Assembly: GCF_001766675.1 (NCBI RefSeq)
Contig: NZ_MJLT01000011.1
Location: forward strand, 6,440 to 54,097
Source: Arthrobacter sp. SW1
Lineage (GTDB): Bacteria > Actinomycetota > Actinomycetes > Actinomycetales > Micrococcaceae
Reading direction: 5' to 3'
Length of the DNA stretch: 47,658 bases
The notes under the pieces are model-generated. The model did no database searches. It had not been told where the DNA came from and saw only the letters and a list, made by a program, of their open reading frames with translations. The translations under genes and the position numbers were made by a program. Positions 7,898-17,460 of the stretch are shown here, in pieces. Every line of letters begins with the position of its first letter. Within the stretch, counting starts at the first letter, position 1.

Positions 7898-9885
7898 AGA
7901 ATCTCCTCGAAACGCAATGAAATGTTGTCGCCCAGTTCGGCGATGTCGCCGTCCAGGACGATGGCCATCTCGTTCTGGGCAAGCCGGCGCGGCGGCTGGC
8001 CTTCCCTGACCAGTACCGTGCCGTTGGTTGCCTTCAGGTCGCACAGCATGACGTGCCAGCCCTCCAGGCGGACCTCGACATGAGAGCGGGAAATGTCCCC
8101 GCCGGGACTCTCCACCTGGACCAGGGCCGGCATGCCGCCGCCCTGGACGCGGGACACCGACGGCTGGCGGCCGATGATCAGCGAACGGTCCAGTTCGATG
8201 ACCTCGCCGGTGGACAGGCGTACCTTGCCCAGGCTGGGCCGGGGTACCTGCACGCCGTCGCCGGACAGTGCCGTTCCACAGCTCTGGCATTGCGAGTAGG
8301 TGGGCGGGTTCGCGTGCCCCTGCGGGCAGACCCGGGCCAGGACGAGCGGACGCTTGGTTCCATCCGGCAGCAGCTCGCTGCCTGCAGCTGCCGCCGCCGG
8401 CGCAGGCGCCGGGGACAAATTGGCCAGGCTGCTCTTCATGATCGTGTGGCCGTCGTGGTCGCTGTCCTCGTCAGCATCGGCCTCCACCGGGAAGCCGCCG
8501 GGAACGAACCCTCCCGGGGCACCCTGCGGAGTCCCCGGAGGCGACCACTGCGGAGGCGGCACCAGGCCGCCCTGCATCGGGGCCGGCGGCGGGGCCGCGG
8601 GTGCGGCAGGTGCGGAGTTTCCGGACAACCACGGGACGGACGAAATCAAACCGCCCGACATCAAACCGCTGCCCTGCGGCGGCGTGCCCTGCGGCGGCGC
8701 GGCCTGGGGCGCAGCTGGAGCGGGCGCCGGCGGCTGGACAGGCAGCTGCGGGCGCGCTTCCTGCTGCTCCGCCGGCGGCGCTGCAGGCTCGGCAGGCGGC
8801 AACTGCGGCGCGGGAGCGGCCGGCTCCTCATGCTCCTCGTCCGGGTTGATGCGGACTGCGGCGTCCTCGATGTTGCGGATCACCGTGCGTTCCCAGAGGT
8901 GGTCGTAGCTGCTGGTCTGTTCGAGGTTCTGGACCATTTCGTCCGTGGTGGCGCCTGTGTCCACACCGACTTCCTCGGCAGGCACCTCTGCCTCCACGGC
9001 CGTTTCCGCAAGCGGTTCAGGCACGACGGCGGCCGCGCCGTCCGTATCCTCGCGCAGCTGGCTGGGGGCAATCGTCAGTTCAAGGTCGTCGGGCAGCTCA
9101 CCCTCCGGCGCGTCCGTCTCCGGCGCCCCGCCTTCCTGCCCGCCGTGATCCTCGTGTTCGTCATGCTCGTCGTGCTCTTCAAGGGCCATGAGCGTTTCCG
9201 GGGAATCGGCGTCGATGTCCGTGGGGACCGCAGCGGAAACAGCGGCGGTTTCGTCCTCGGGCCCTTCAGGCGCCGCCGCAACAGGCTCCGCCGCCTCAGC
9301 AGGCTCCTCGGCCGCCACGGGTTCCGCAGCGCCAACCGGCGCCGCGGAAACCGGGGCAGCGGTTGACGCCGCAGGCGCTACGGCAACCGGAACCCCCGCA
9401 ATCACTGCTTCCTCGGCCCCGCCCGCCGGGCTTGCCTCCTCCCCCGGGGAAAGGACCGCTTCCAGGCCGGACAGCAACACCACGCCTTCCTGCAAAGGCA
9501 AGGCGGCGCCGTCGGCACCGTCCGTGGTCGCGCCGATCCTCAGGCGGTAGGACGCCGGCAGCTCCATGCGGCGTTCGGCCCAAGTGGTGACGTCACGGCC
9601 GTGGATGCCCTGGGAACCATCCGCGGTGTCGAGTTCGACATCGCCGCGCAACACCACGCGCAGGGCGTCCTTGGCGTCGATGATTCCGAAAGCCGGGATA
9701 CGGGTGAGCGAGACTCCGAAACCTTCGGTGACCTCGTTCAGGACTTCATGGATTTCCGGCGCGCGTCCGAGCAGCTCCCACAGGGATTGCACCAGGCCCT
9801 GTTCCGTCCCGGGGCCGAGCACCACCACGGTGCCGGAACGGACAATCCCGAACCACTCGCCGGGAACGTAGCTATTCCTTGCCAT
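7894..9885 (-). CDS. FHA domain protein with acidic/Ala-Pro linker and zinc ribbon
   Basis: Encodes 663 residues starting MARNSYVPGEWFG at the ATG at 9885, 14 bases inside the end of the phosphatase gene. The N-terminal ~135 residues form a compact domain I do not recognise. A long low-complexity region rich in Ala, Glu and Pro (about 140-500) is probably disordered and contains many Thr and Ser that the kinase could target. Near the C-terminus a small zinc-ribbon-like motif (CPQGH then CQSC) precedes a full FHA domain (LIIGRQPSVSR, then ISRSHVEVR, then KATNGT), expected to bind phosphothreonine. The stop overlaps the kinase start. FHA proteins next to a kinase and PP2C are usual partners or substrates. 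Here the protein may link signalling to the secretion ATPase. Confidence 0.85.
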   Translation of the reverse strand: MARNSYVPGEWFGIVRSGTVVVLGPGTEQGLVQSLWELLGRAPEIHEVLNEVTEGFGVSLTRIPAFGIIDAKDALRVVLRGDVELDTADGSQGIHGRDVTTWAERRMELPASYRLRIGATTDGADGAALPLQEGVVLLSGLEAVLSPGEEASPAGGAEEAVIAGVPVAVAPAASTAAPVSAAPVGAAEPVAAEEPAEAAEPVAAAPEGPEDETAAVSAAVPTDIDADSPETLMALEEHDEHDEHEDHGGQEGGAPETDAPEGELPDDLELTIAPSQLREDTDGAAAVVPEPLAETAVEAEVPAEEVGVDTGATTDEMVQNLEQTSSYDHLWERTVIRNIEDAAVRINPDEEHEEPAAPAPQLPPAEPAAPPAEQQEARPQLPVQPPAPAPAAPQAAPPQGTPPQGSGLMSGGLISSVPWLSGNSAPAAPAAPPPAPMQGGLVPPPQWSPPGTPQGAPGGFVPGGFPVEADADEDSDHDGHTIMKSSLANLSPAPAPAAAAAGSELLPDGTKRPLVLARVCPQGHANPPTYSQCQSCGTALSGDGVQVPRPSLGKVRLSTGEVIELDRSLIIGRQPSVSRVQGGGMPALVQVESPGGDISRSHVEVRLEGWHVMLCDLKATNGTVLVREGQPPRRLAQNEMAIVLDGDIAELGDNISLRFEEIL

Positions 9886-10810
9886 TGCCGTTGTCCTCGT
9901 TTCCGTCCGGCGCGCCGGACGCCTCGGAAGTGCCGCCGTCGTCCGTGCTGTCCCCTGCGGGCAGCTCGTGGCGCGGCAGGGTGTCTTCGTCCTCCACCTC
10001 GGCTCCCGGCCGCGGGGCGGTGGTGGCAACACCGGCGTCGTTCAGGACGTTCTTGGCGTCCACCACAACCACGGTGACGTTGTCCCGGCCGCCGGCGCGC
10101 AGCGCCGCCTGGATGAGGGCATCGACGGCGTCCTGCGGATGTCCCACGGTACTGAGGATCCGGAAGATGTGGTCGTCGTTCAGTTCACCGGTCAGCCCGT
10201 CCGAACAGACGAGGATGCGGTCCCCCTCCTGGATGGGCAAGAGCCAGAAATCGGCCTCGGTCTCATCACCCGTGCCGAGGGCACGGGTCACCACGTGCCG
10301 GCGGGGATGGACGGTTGCCTCTTCCGCGGTAATGCTGCCGGCATCCACCATCTCCTGCACCTCGGAATGGTCCACACTGACCTGGGCGAACTCGCCCTGG
10401 CTCAGCCGGTACGTCCGGGAATCGCCGATGTTCATGACCAGCCAGTACGGCAGCCCCATCTGTTCGACCACCACGACGCCGGACAGCGTGGTTCCGGCGC
10501 GCGCACCGGTGGCGCTGCGGATGCGGGCATCCGCCGCTAGGAGGCATTCCTGCAGTTCAGCCGCCGAAGCCGTGCGCACGCCCGCGGCAAGCTGCGGGAA
10601 GCTGCCGAGGGTCCGGACACAAAGGCCGCTGGCGATCTCGCCTGCCTCATGCCCGCCCATGCCGTCGGCTACCGCGAACACGGGATCCGAAGCGATGAAC
10701 GAGTCCTCGTTGAGTTCGCGGCGGAGGCCACGGTCCGTGCCGTAGCCGTAGCTCAGCCCGAAGCCGGACTCGTTGGCGGTTGCAGCTTCGGCTGCGGACT
10801 GTGAATTCAT
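9872..10810 (-). CDS. PP2C-family Ser/Thr protein phosphatase
   Basis: A 312-residue soluble PPM/PP2C phosphatase that should reverse the action of the neighbouring kinase. Its motifs are complete: RELNEDSF, VADGMGGHEAGE with the metal-binding Asp, NIGDSRTY, TRALG, VCSDGL and GGRDNVT. After the catalytic domain (about 15-260) there is an acidic low-complexity tail. The ATG at 10810 overlaps the preceding stop (ATGA), and the stop lies within the next gene, so translation is likely coupled. Unlike PstP it has no membrane helix. It is the clear phosphatase of the operon's signalling module. Confidence 0.93.
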   Translation of the reverse strand: MNSQSAAEAATANESGFGLSYGYGTDRGLRRELNEDSFIASDPVFAVADGMGGHEAGEIASGLCVRTLGSFPQLAAGVRTASAAELQECLLAADARIRSATGARAGTTLSGVVVVEQMGLPYWLVMNIGDSRTYRLSQGEFAQVSVDHSEVQEMVDAGSITAEEATVHPRRHVVTRALGTGDETEADFWLLPIQEGDRILVCSDGLTGELNDDHIFRILSTVGHPQDAVDALIQAALRAGGRDNVTVVVVDAKNVLNDAGVATTAPRPGAEVEDEDTLPRHELPAGDSTDDGGTSEASGAPDGNEDNGNGKE

Positions 10811-12393
10811 GCCTGTCCTAGGTGGAAGGTGCGGTCGCCGAACTGGACGGTGGAACCGGGACGGACGAAGACGGCTTCGCCCGGAACCAGCTTGCTCTGG
10901 ACGCCGTCCGGAGTGGTGACGGCCGAGCCGTTCGTGGAGTTCCGGTCCGTGACCCACACGCCGTCGCCTTCGCGGCGCAGCTGCAGATGGGTCTTGGAGA
11001 TCGAGCGCCCGGGATCGGACACGGGCACCAGCTGCTCCACGGACTCCCCTGCCATCGCGGCGGGGTTCCGGCCGATCAGCATCGAGGCGCGCACCTCGAA
11101 ATCCTGCCCGTCATCGAGCCGGATCCGCAGCACTGCCGGGGCGGCAGCCTGCGCTCCCGGCCGGAGCTGGGTGCGGTCGATGTCGTCGTCGGGGTGTGCT
11201 TCCTGCGGGAAAGCGGCCGACGGCGGCGCAAGCGGGCCCGCGGGGGCAGGTGCCGCAACGGGCGGCTGCCATTGGTTCGGGTTGTGCATGACCGGCGGCT
11301 GGGGCTGGAGAGGCGCCTGCGGGACGGGAGCCGCCATCGGAACAGGGTTTACCGGCGCCTGGTTTGTTGGAACGGGGCCCATCGGAGCCTGGCCCATCGG
11401 AGCGCCGGGCTGCGGAATGCGCACCGGCTGGCCTGGCTGCTGGGGAACCGGGGCCGGCCCCTTCGCGGTGGGCATCGCTACCGGGGAGGACACCTGCTGC
11501 ACGGGCGGCAGGTCCATCGGCGCGAAGTTGTACTCGCCCTGGATGCCTCCGGTCTTCACCGGGTTGCGGCCCGCGGACACATCGAACACGAGGCCTTTGG
11601 ACGCCTTGTCATGCCAGCCACGCAGGCCACCCTGTTTGTCCCAGGCGTTGGACACCACCACCAGGACAGCCCAGGCCAGGGACAGCAGCATCAGAGGCCC
11701 CAGAATGAGCAGGGCGATGCCGTACCAGCCGAGTGCCACGACAAGAATGGCCACGATGATCGTCAGCAGGAACACCGCGCCGGTGATCAGGCCGCGCAGG
11801 AACACGATGCCGCCGCCGGGAGCGTAGCCGTCCGCGTCCGCGCTGCGGATGCCCATCAGCCGGTTGCCGATGGTGTTGCCGCTGCGTGCTTCGATGCCCA
11901 GCAGCACCATGGCGTAGACGAGGGTGAGGCCTGTGGCGATGCTGCCGAGCAGGACCAGCAGGCCCGTGTCATAGACGATGAAACCGTTGCTTCGCCGTTC
12001 GGTGATGCCGACGGCTCCGACGCCGATAGCGACTCCGAGGAGCACCGCCGGCCCCAGCCAGTCAAGCACGGCCGCGCCCAGGCGTTTGCCCGGCGATGCG
12101 GGAACCAGTGCGGCATTGTCGTTCATCGTCATCCCTCCCCCTGGCCCCTGCGGCATAGGCTGCCCGGCCGTGGCTCCTGGCGCTGCAGGCGGCACGGGCG
12201 CTACGGCGATACTACCGGCATCAGGCCCGGGCTGATGGGCAGCGCGGTCCATCTTGGCCATCTGTACCTGGCTGATGTTCCGTTCGATGCGGGCGCCGCG
12301 GTTGCTGAGCGGCGAACCGCACTTGGTGCAGAAGGACGCACCGGGCTTCACCGCCTGGCGGCAGGCCGGGCACTGTTCCTCGGGTCCGCTCAT
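10807..12393 (-). CDS. Zinc-ribbon/RDD membrane protein with C-terminal FHA domain
   Basis: Encodes 528 residues. The N-terminus is a zinc ribbon (Cys 8, 11, 22 and 25). Residues about 100-270 form an RDD domain with several membrane helices (PGKRLGAAVLDWLGPAVLL, then NTIGNRLMGIR). A Pro/Gln/Met-rich linker follows (about 300-400), then a canonical FHA domain (SMLIGRNPAA, SISKTHLQLR, RNSTNGS). The FHA end should face the cytoplasm and dock a phosphothreonine partner, so it could tether signalling or secretion components to the membrane. The ATG at 12393 overlaps the preceding TAA by one base and the TGA overlaps the phosphatase ATG. RDD domains occur in transport-related proteins, but the function here is not known. 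Confidence 0.88.
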   Translation of the reverse strand: MSGPEEQCPACRQAVKPGASFCTKCGSPLSNRGARIERNISQVQMAKMDRAAHQPGPDAGSIAVAPVPPAAPGATAGQPMPQGPGGGMTMNDNAALVPASPGKRLGAAVLDWLGPAVLLGVAIGVGAVGITERRSNGFIVYDTGLLVLLGSIATGLTLVYAMVLLGIEARSGNTIGNRLMGIRSADADGYAPGGGIVFLRGLITGAVFLLTIIVAILVVALGWYGIALLILGPLMLLSLAWAVLVVVSNAWDKQGGLRGWHDKASKGLVFDVSAGRNPVKTGGIQGEYNFAPMDLPPVQQVSSPVAMPTAKGPAPVPQQPGQPVRIPQPGAPMGQAPMGPVPTNQAPVNPVPMAAPVPQAPLQPQPPVMHNPNQWQPPVAAPAPAGPLAPPSAAFPQEAHPDDDIDRTQLRPGAQAAAPAVLRIRLDDGQDFEVRASMLIGRNPAAMAGESVEQLVPVSDPGRSISKTHLQLRREGDGVWVTDRNSTNGSAVTTPDGVQSKLVPGEAVFVRPGSTVQFGDRTFHLGQA

Positions 12394-14960
12394 TACTGCT
12401 GCTGTTCCTTCCCTGCGTCAGTTTCCGTGGCTCCGCCCTGCGGCGTGCCGTTTGCCGGCGCACCGCCTTCCGGCGCGCTGTTCCCCTGGCCCTTCTTCCG
12501 GGTCAACATGTCCCGGAGGCGGTGCGGCTTGAGATTGCCGTCGCGGATGGCCGTACGGGCTTCCGCCAGCAGGGAGCGCGGCGAGAACCGGGCCTGCTGC
12601 CGCTTCCAGAAACCCACGTTGCCCGTGATGTCCTTCAAGGAGCTGTCCACGATTTCCCAGTACTGCCGCACTTCCTCTTCGCTGGGCTGGCCTGCCCCGA
12701 AGATCGCGGCGTCGGCACGGCCGGCGAGCATCGTCGTCGTCGAGCTGTTCCCCGGGAAGGCCTCGGCGATCACGGCCGCGGATTCCCGGCGGGTGGACTT
12801 TCCATTGATTGCGGCACCCATGTCGGTGGCGAGGCTGACGACCTCGCTCCAGCCGCCGCCCACACGCTGGGCCGGATGGCCGTTGTTAAGGCGGCTCTTC
12901 CGGCGGCGAACCTTCAGGAAGAGGATGAGCAGCAGCGGCAATGCAAGGATCGCCACAGGAATCAGCGCCGTGCCGATGGCGGCCAGCAGCGCACCCCAGA
13001 ACAGCCACGGGTTGTTCTTCTTCTCGTCGGCGTCCAGGGCGTCCGGAGTGGAGTCCGGCGGCAGGTCGGCCGGCTCCTGCGGCGGGGGCGGCGGCTGCAG
13101 CACCTGCGGCTTGGGCTTGGATTTGGTCTGCGGATCCGGCGGGATCGGCACGTTGTCCTTGGGCGGTGTGGGATCGAAGGCCACCCAGCCGACGCGGTCG
13201 AAGGCGACCTCCACCCAGGCGTGGACGTCCTTGCCCTTGATCGGGATGTCCGCCGCACCGTTCTCCGGGCTCTTCGGATCCGGGTAGAAACCCATCACCA
13301 CACGGGACGGGATGCCAAGGTGGCGCAGCATCAGGGACATCGCCACGGCGTACTGTTCGTCGTCGCCGAGCATCTGCTTCGCCGTCAGGAGGCTGCGGAT
13401 GCGGGCGGCGCTGTGGCCGGGCAGGCTGGGCAGCTGGCCATCGGCCACCAAACCGTTGCTGAAGGCGCCGGATTTCTGGAAATGGGCCTCGATCTGGCGC
13501 ACCCGGTCGATCGCGGTGGGTGCGTCAGCGGACAGCTCGTTGGCCTGCGAGCCGACCACCGGCGGGACTTCCTCGGCGGGCGGGAGGGCCGTCTTGGCAA
13601 AGTCGTACTGGGTCAGCTGGCCGTGTTCGAGCTTGCCGGGATCGGTGACCCGCACGGAGTACGTATCGCCCTTGCCCAGGCCCTTGGTGGTCACCGCGGT
13701 GTCGGTTCCTGCGTTGAAGTACAGGCCCGATGCCGCCGGGGAACCATTGGCGAAGCTGATGCCCGTGGTGTGACGGCCGCCTGGCACGAAGTAGCCCTGG
13801 TAGTCCTCCACGGTGATGTCCAGGGTGTAGTTGGTGCCCGCGGCCGACCCGTTGTTTTCGGGTTGCGTGTTCAGCGCCCGGGCGTCGCCCACCTTGTTGA
13901 AGCTCCCGGAACCGTTGGGGTCCATGTTGTAGTTCAAGCCGTTGAAGGAGTCCAGCGCCGCGAGGCGGACGCGGCCGTCCTTGGGCAGTCCCTTGACGGT
14001 GAAGAGGGTGTCGTCCTTCTTGTCCTTGACGAATTCCCGGAAGCTCGCCAACGGGGTGATGTAGTCGCGCGGATCGAACGGCGGAACGATGCTGTTGCGC
14101 AGCACCTTGCGGTCGTCCGTAGCGATGAGCGGTGACGCGACGGCGGTGATCCCGACGGCGGCCGCGATCACCGCGGCTGCCATCCCGAGCCGCCGGAGGC
14201 GTCCGCGGCGGGCCACCTGGGCGTCTGCCTCCGGCCGGTTCGCAGACACCCTGCGGGTGTCGTTTCGGCGGAGGACATCGCGCCGGAACGTGGCCCATAC
14301 GATGGCGCCGATGGCCACGCCCACGCCGCGTTCGACGTTCAGGAACGAGGCACTTGTGCTGAACAGGATGCCGGTGACGAACAACGCCATCACCGGCAGC
14401 AACGGCCAGTACGGGCTCTTCAGCCGCCAAGCGAGCAGGCCGGCCACGAGGGCGCAGATCAGGGCGCTGAGGAACGGAACGATCAGCATGCCGCCGGCCG
14501 TGCCGACGGGAACCCCGACGGTCAGCATGTCCTTCCAGGCGAAGACGATGCCCAGCAGCAGGATGCGCAGCGAGTCCAGGCTCGGCAGCACCACAGCGAT
14601 GGCGGAGTCCGGCACGGCAAGCGCGGTGCCGAGGACCATGTAGGCGCCGAAGGCCAGGGCCACGGTGATGAGCAGGCCAAGGCGGAAGTGGGCGTTGGCG
14701 GCGGCAATCGCCAGGCCAACGATGATTCCGCCGAAACCAGCCACGAGGTAGTACGGATCGCCGCCGAAACTCTGGCTGAACCCGAGCACGCCCAAGCCCA
14801 ACAGCAGGACCAGGGCACCGGCGTCGACCGCTGTGTGCCAGAGGGGCCGTCCATCGGCGAAAGCCGACTGGACGGGAACGGCGCGCTTGCTGCGCTGGCG
14901 GGGACCGCCGGGCGCTGGCTGGGCCGTGCGGCGGGGACGGGAGGTCTGGGCGGAGCTCAT
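12393..14960 (-). CDS. TgpA-like membrane protein with transglutaminase domain lacking the catalytic Cys
   Basis: An 855-residue protein with several N-terminal membrane helices (about 40-215), a large extracytoplasmic region holding a transglutaminase-like core (about 500-600), a Pro-rich linker, one more membrane helix near 695-715 and a cytoplasmic tail of about 140 residues. In active members the core reads G-x-C-E-Q-F-A; here it is GDDEQYA, with Asp534 at the cysteine position. The His (H580, in DVHAWVEV) and Asp (D596, in AFDPTPP) of the triad are kept with normal spacing. It is thus probably a non-catalytic binder, or uses different chemistry. MoxR-DUF58-transglutaminase triplets are a widespread bacterial arrangement, and here the three genes are adjacent. 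The start overlaps the DUF58 stop (ATGA). Confidence 0.9.
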   Translation of the reverse strand: MSSAQTSRPRRTAQPAPGGPRQRSKRAVPVQSAFADGRPLWHTAVDAGALVLLLGLGVLGFSQSFGGDPYYLVAGFGGIIVGLAIAAANAHFRLGLLITVALAFGAYMVLGTALAVPDSAIAVVLPSLDSLRILLLGIVFAWKDMLTVGVPVGTAGGMLIVPFLSALICALVAGLLAWRLKSPYWPLLPVMALFVTGILFSTSASFLNVERGVGVAIGAIVWATFRRDVLRRNDTRRVSANRPEADAQVARRGRLRRLGMAAAVIAAAVGITAVASPLIATDDRKVLRNSIVPPFDPRDYITPLASFREFVKDKKDDTLFTVKGLPKDGRVRLAALDSFNGLNYNMDPNGSGSFNKVGDARALNTQPENNGSAAGTNYTLDITVEDYQGYFVPGGRHTTGISFANGSPAASGLYFNAGTDTAVTTKGLGKGDTYSVRVTDPGKLEHGQLTQYDFAKTALPPAEEVPPVVGSQANELSADAPTAIDRVRQIEAHFQKSGAFSNGLVADGQLPSLPGHSAARIRSLLTAKQMLGDDEQYAVAMSLMLRHLGIPSRVVMGFYPDPKSPENGAADIPIKGKDVHAWVEVAFDRVGWVAFDPTPPKDNVPIPPDPQTKSKPKPQVLQPPPPPQEPADLPPDSTPDALDADEKKNNPWLFWGALLAAIGTALIPVAILALPLLLILFLKVRRRKSRLNNGHPAQRVGGGWSEVVSLATDMGAAINGKSTRRESAAVIAEAFPGNSSTTTMLAGRADAAIFGAGQPSEEEVRQYWEIVDSSLKDITGNVGFWKRQQARFSPRSLLAEARTAIRDGNLKPHRLRDMLTRKKGQGNSAPEGGAPANGTPQGGATETDAGKEQQQ

Positions 14961-16336
14961 GCGGCCGCCTTCCGGAGTACGAGGGCAAGATCGTCGAGAT
15001 CGCCAACGGTCAGGACAGTCAGGTCTGCGATATTGGCACGGGCCGCAGCGGCTCCGGCCTGCACCCGCACGGCAAGGCTGCGCACGCCGGCGGGAACGGA
15101 CGCCGCCGCGGAGCGCAGCTGGGTGGCCGTCACGCCGCTTCCGACGACGAAGAACACCACGGAGGCGTTCGGAACCGTGTCGGCGAGGGTCCGGGCGAGG
15201 TCGACGGCGTTGCGCCGCATGGGCGCGCCGACGATCCGGGTCATGTCATCCAGCAGGTTCCGGCCGGTTTCGCAGCGCAGCGGACCTTTCTGGGTCAGTA
15301 CATCGAGTTCGCGCTGTTCGCGGATGGCCTGGCGGCCGATGGAGGCGGCCACGGAGATGGCCAGTTCGAATTCGACCTCGGACTCGTATTCGTCCGTGTT
15401 GATGGACAAGGAGATGGCCAGGTGCGCGCGGCGGGTTTCTTCGAACTGGCGGACCATCAGCTTGTTGGTGCGTGCCGTGGTCTTCCAGTGGATGTGCCGG
15501 CGGTCGTCGCCGGGCACGTAGTCGCGCAGGGCGTGGAAGGAAACATCAGCGCTGGAAAGCTCGGTGGTGGGCATGCCTTCAAGGTCCCTGATGAAGCCCG
15601 CTGCGGAGCCGGCCAGCGCCGTGGTCTTCGGGTGCACGTACAGGTCCACGGGATCCGTCCACAGGACACGGCGGCGCAGGAGGTGCAGCGGGTCCGCCCG
15701 AACCGAGCGGACCGGGCCGACGACGATCACGGCGCGCCGCGCCGTCGGGATGGTGAACAGGTCCTCATGCACCTGGCCCGGCTTCATGCGCGGCAGGTGA
15801 AACACGGCGGTGTTGCTGCCTACCGGCAGCTCCAGGTCCGCCGGGAGCAGCGGCCGGGTGGAGGTGTTGGACACCGCGATGCTGCCGACGGCGTCATCCC
15901 CCACTGCGACGCGGGTACGGGACATGTCCAGGACCACCCCGTACGAGGAGCGGCCCAGGATGAAGGCCACTGCGAACAGGAACAGCAGGAAAGCCACGAG
16001 GGCCGCGGACTTCGCCTCCTGCCAACCCCAGGCCTGGCCGGCGATCCACAGGAAGACCGCCATGGCCAGGACCAACCAACCCAGGATGCTGATCACCGAG
16101 AGGACCGGCCACACGTAGGCAAGCCAAAGGCTGCGGACCTTCCTGGCAGCAGGGGTCAGCCATTCGACGAGGGCCTGCGACGCCTCGCGCCACACGGCGG
16201 CGGGGTGGAGTTTCGAGGGGATCTTCTCGGGGAGCTTGGCTGCCCCTCCCCCAAGGGCGCCGAGACGCCCCCCGAGCGAACCCAGGGAGCGTTTGGCGGA
16301 TGCAGCAGCCCGTTTCAGGGGTGTGCCGGTAGACAT
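14957..16336 (-). CDS. DUF58 domain membrane protein
   Basis: Encodes 459 residues. A basic N-terminus precedes two membrane helices (about 85-140). An extracytoplasmic-like beta segment follows, and then the DUF58 signature YVPGDDRRHIHWK (H283 in the IHW motif) leads into a vWA-like C-terminal fold. DUF58 proteins are almost always encoded beside MoxR AAA ATPases, which are thought to remodel them, and the MoxR gene ends 68 bp upstream here. The ATG at 16336 has AAAGG 8 bases before it. The stop overlaps the transglutaminase-like gene. The molecular role is not established; envelope assembly is the usual inference. Confidence 0.92.
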   Translation of the reverse strand: MSTGTPLKRAAASAKRSLGSLGGRLGALGGGAAKLPEKIPSKLHPAAVWREASQALVEWLTPAARKVRSLWLAYVWPVLSVISILGWLVLAMAVFLWIAGQAWGWQEAKSAALVAFLLFLFAVAFILGRSSYGVVLDMSRTRVAVGDDAVGSIAVSNTSTRPLLPADLELPVGSNTAVFHLPRMKPGQVHEDLFTIPTARRAVIVVGPVRSVRADPLHLLRRRVLWTDPVDLYVHPKTTALAGSAAGFIRDLEGMPTTELSSADVSFHALRDYVPGDDRRHIHWKTTARTNKLMVRQFEETRRAHLAISLSINTDEYESEVEFELAISVAASIGRQAIREQRELDVLTQKGPLRCETGRNLLDDMTRIVGAPMRRNAVDLARTLADTVPNASVVFFVVGSGVTATQLRSAAASVPAGVRSLAVRVQAGAAAARANIADLTVLTVGDLDDLALVLRKAAA

Positions 16337-16404
16337 GGTGGAGACCTTTGTTCGTGGTCCAGGGTCCCTGCCGGGCCCTGGACGGTAGGGAAACCGGAGT
16401 CGGG

Positions 16405-17376
16405 TCAGGCGCTGGCGCGCTGCTGCGGAGCTGCGACGTCGTTGAGGACGCGCTTGAGCACAGCATCAGCGGTGGCGCCGGAGAATTCGGCTTCCGGGTC
16501 CATGACGAAACGGTGGGTCCAGACGACCCCGGCGAGCTCCTTGATGTCGTCCGGCAGGACGAAGTTGCGGCCCTGGCCCGCGGCCCATACCTTGGCCGCG
16601 CGCACCATCGCCAGTGCGCCACGGACGGAGACGCCCAGGCGGGTTTCGGGAGCGTTGCGGGTCTCTTCGCACAGGCGGGAGATGTATTCCAGCACGGCGG
16701 GATCGATGTGCGTGGTGGCCGCGAGGTCGGCCATATCGGCAACGGCCTGGGTGGTGATGATCGGGCTGAGCTCCCGCGAGCGGTCCTTGACGTTGCTTCC
16801 GCCGAGCAGCTGCACGGTTGAGGCGTGGTCCGGGTAGCCGATCGAGGTCTTGATGAGGAAGCGGTCCAGTTGGGCCTCGGGCAGGCGGTAGGTACCGGCC
16901 TGCTCGATCGGGTTCTGGGTGGCGAGCACCATGAACGGGCGGCCGGCCTCGTAGGTGGTGCCGTCCACGGTCACGCGGGATTCTTCCATGACCTCGAGGA
17001 GGGCGGACTGGGTCTTCGGCGAGGCACGGTTGATTTCGTCGGCAAGGACGATGTTGCTGAAGATCGGGCCCTTGTGGAACTCGAACTTCTGGGTCTTCTG
17101 GTCATAGATGGTCACACCGGTGACGTCCGAAGGCAGGAGGTCCGGGGTGAACTGGATGCGGTTGTGGGAACCCTGGACCGTGGCGGCGAGGGCCCGGGCA
17201 AGGGAGGTCTTTCCGGTGCCGGGGGCGTCTTCGAAAAGGACGTGGCCCTCGGCGAGCATCGCCGTGAACGTCAGGCGGATGACGTGGGACTTGCCCAGCA
17301 CCGCTTGGCCGACGTTGGCAACCAGCTTCTCAAAGGTGTCCGCAAACCAGGCCGCCTGCTCGCTTGTCATAGTCAT
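16405..17376 (-). CDS. MoxR-family AAA+ ATPase
   Basis: A 323-residue chaperone-like ATPase. Walker A is PGTGKTS with K56, Walker B is VLADEINRASPKTQ, sensor 1 is the ATQNPIEQAGTY segment, and sensor 2 lies near SVRGALAMVRAAK. The length and motif order fit the family fully. The ATG at 17376 is preferred over the second Met two codons in, because GAAGGA lies 7 bases upstream. It is the first gene of the ten-gene minus-strand series (nine before the terminator) and probably energises assembly of the DUF58, transglutaminase-like and giant-fibre proteins. Partner identity is inferred from gene order. Confidence 0.95.
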   Translation of the reverse strand: MTMTSEQAAWFADTFEKLVANVGQAVLGKSHVIRLTFTAMLAEGHVLFEDAPGTGKTSLARALAATVQGSHNRIQFTPDLLPSDVTGVTIYDQKTQKFEFHKGPIFSNIVLADEINRASPKTQSALLEVMEESRVTVDGTTYEAGRPFMVLATQNPIEQAGTYRLPEAQLDRFLIKTSIGYPDHASTVQLLGGSNVKDRSRELSPIITTQAVADMADLAATTHIDPAVLEYISRLCEETRNAPETRLGVSVRGALAMVRAAKVWAAGQGRNFVLPDDIKELAGVVWTHRFVMDPEAEFSGATADAVLKRVLNDVAAPQQRASA

Positions 17377-17460
17377 GTGATGGTCCTTCGTTAGGTGTTG
17401 TCCGGGCGGCTGGTGGAAAGCCCAGTCCGAGGGATAGTCAATTCGGTTTATAAGTTTAGG
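17377..17460 (-). promoter_or_regulatory. Probable promoter/leader region of the moxR operon
   Basis: Lying between the giant-protein terminator and moxR, this is the only AT-rich gap in the vicinity. On the minus strand it reads CTTATAAACC and then TTGACT. TATAAA could be a -10 element, and TTGACT could be a -35 element, though without a good partner -10. A promoter here is likely because a terminator precedes it, but I cannot fix the exact elements. Confidence 0.4.

Noticed and set aside
7898..8290. N-terminal extension of the kinase frame beyond the GTG at 7897
   Set aside because: It would overlap the FHA gene by about 390 bp in another frame, while the GTG has a good ribosome site and a GTGA overlap.
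10822..13287. Plus-strand open frame of 821 codons opposite the RDD/FHA and transglutaminase-like genes
   Set aside because: Antisense shadow; it crosses the junction of two minus-strand genes.
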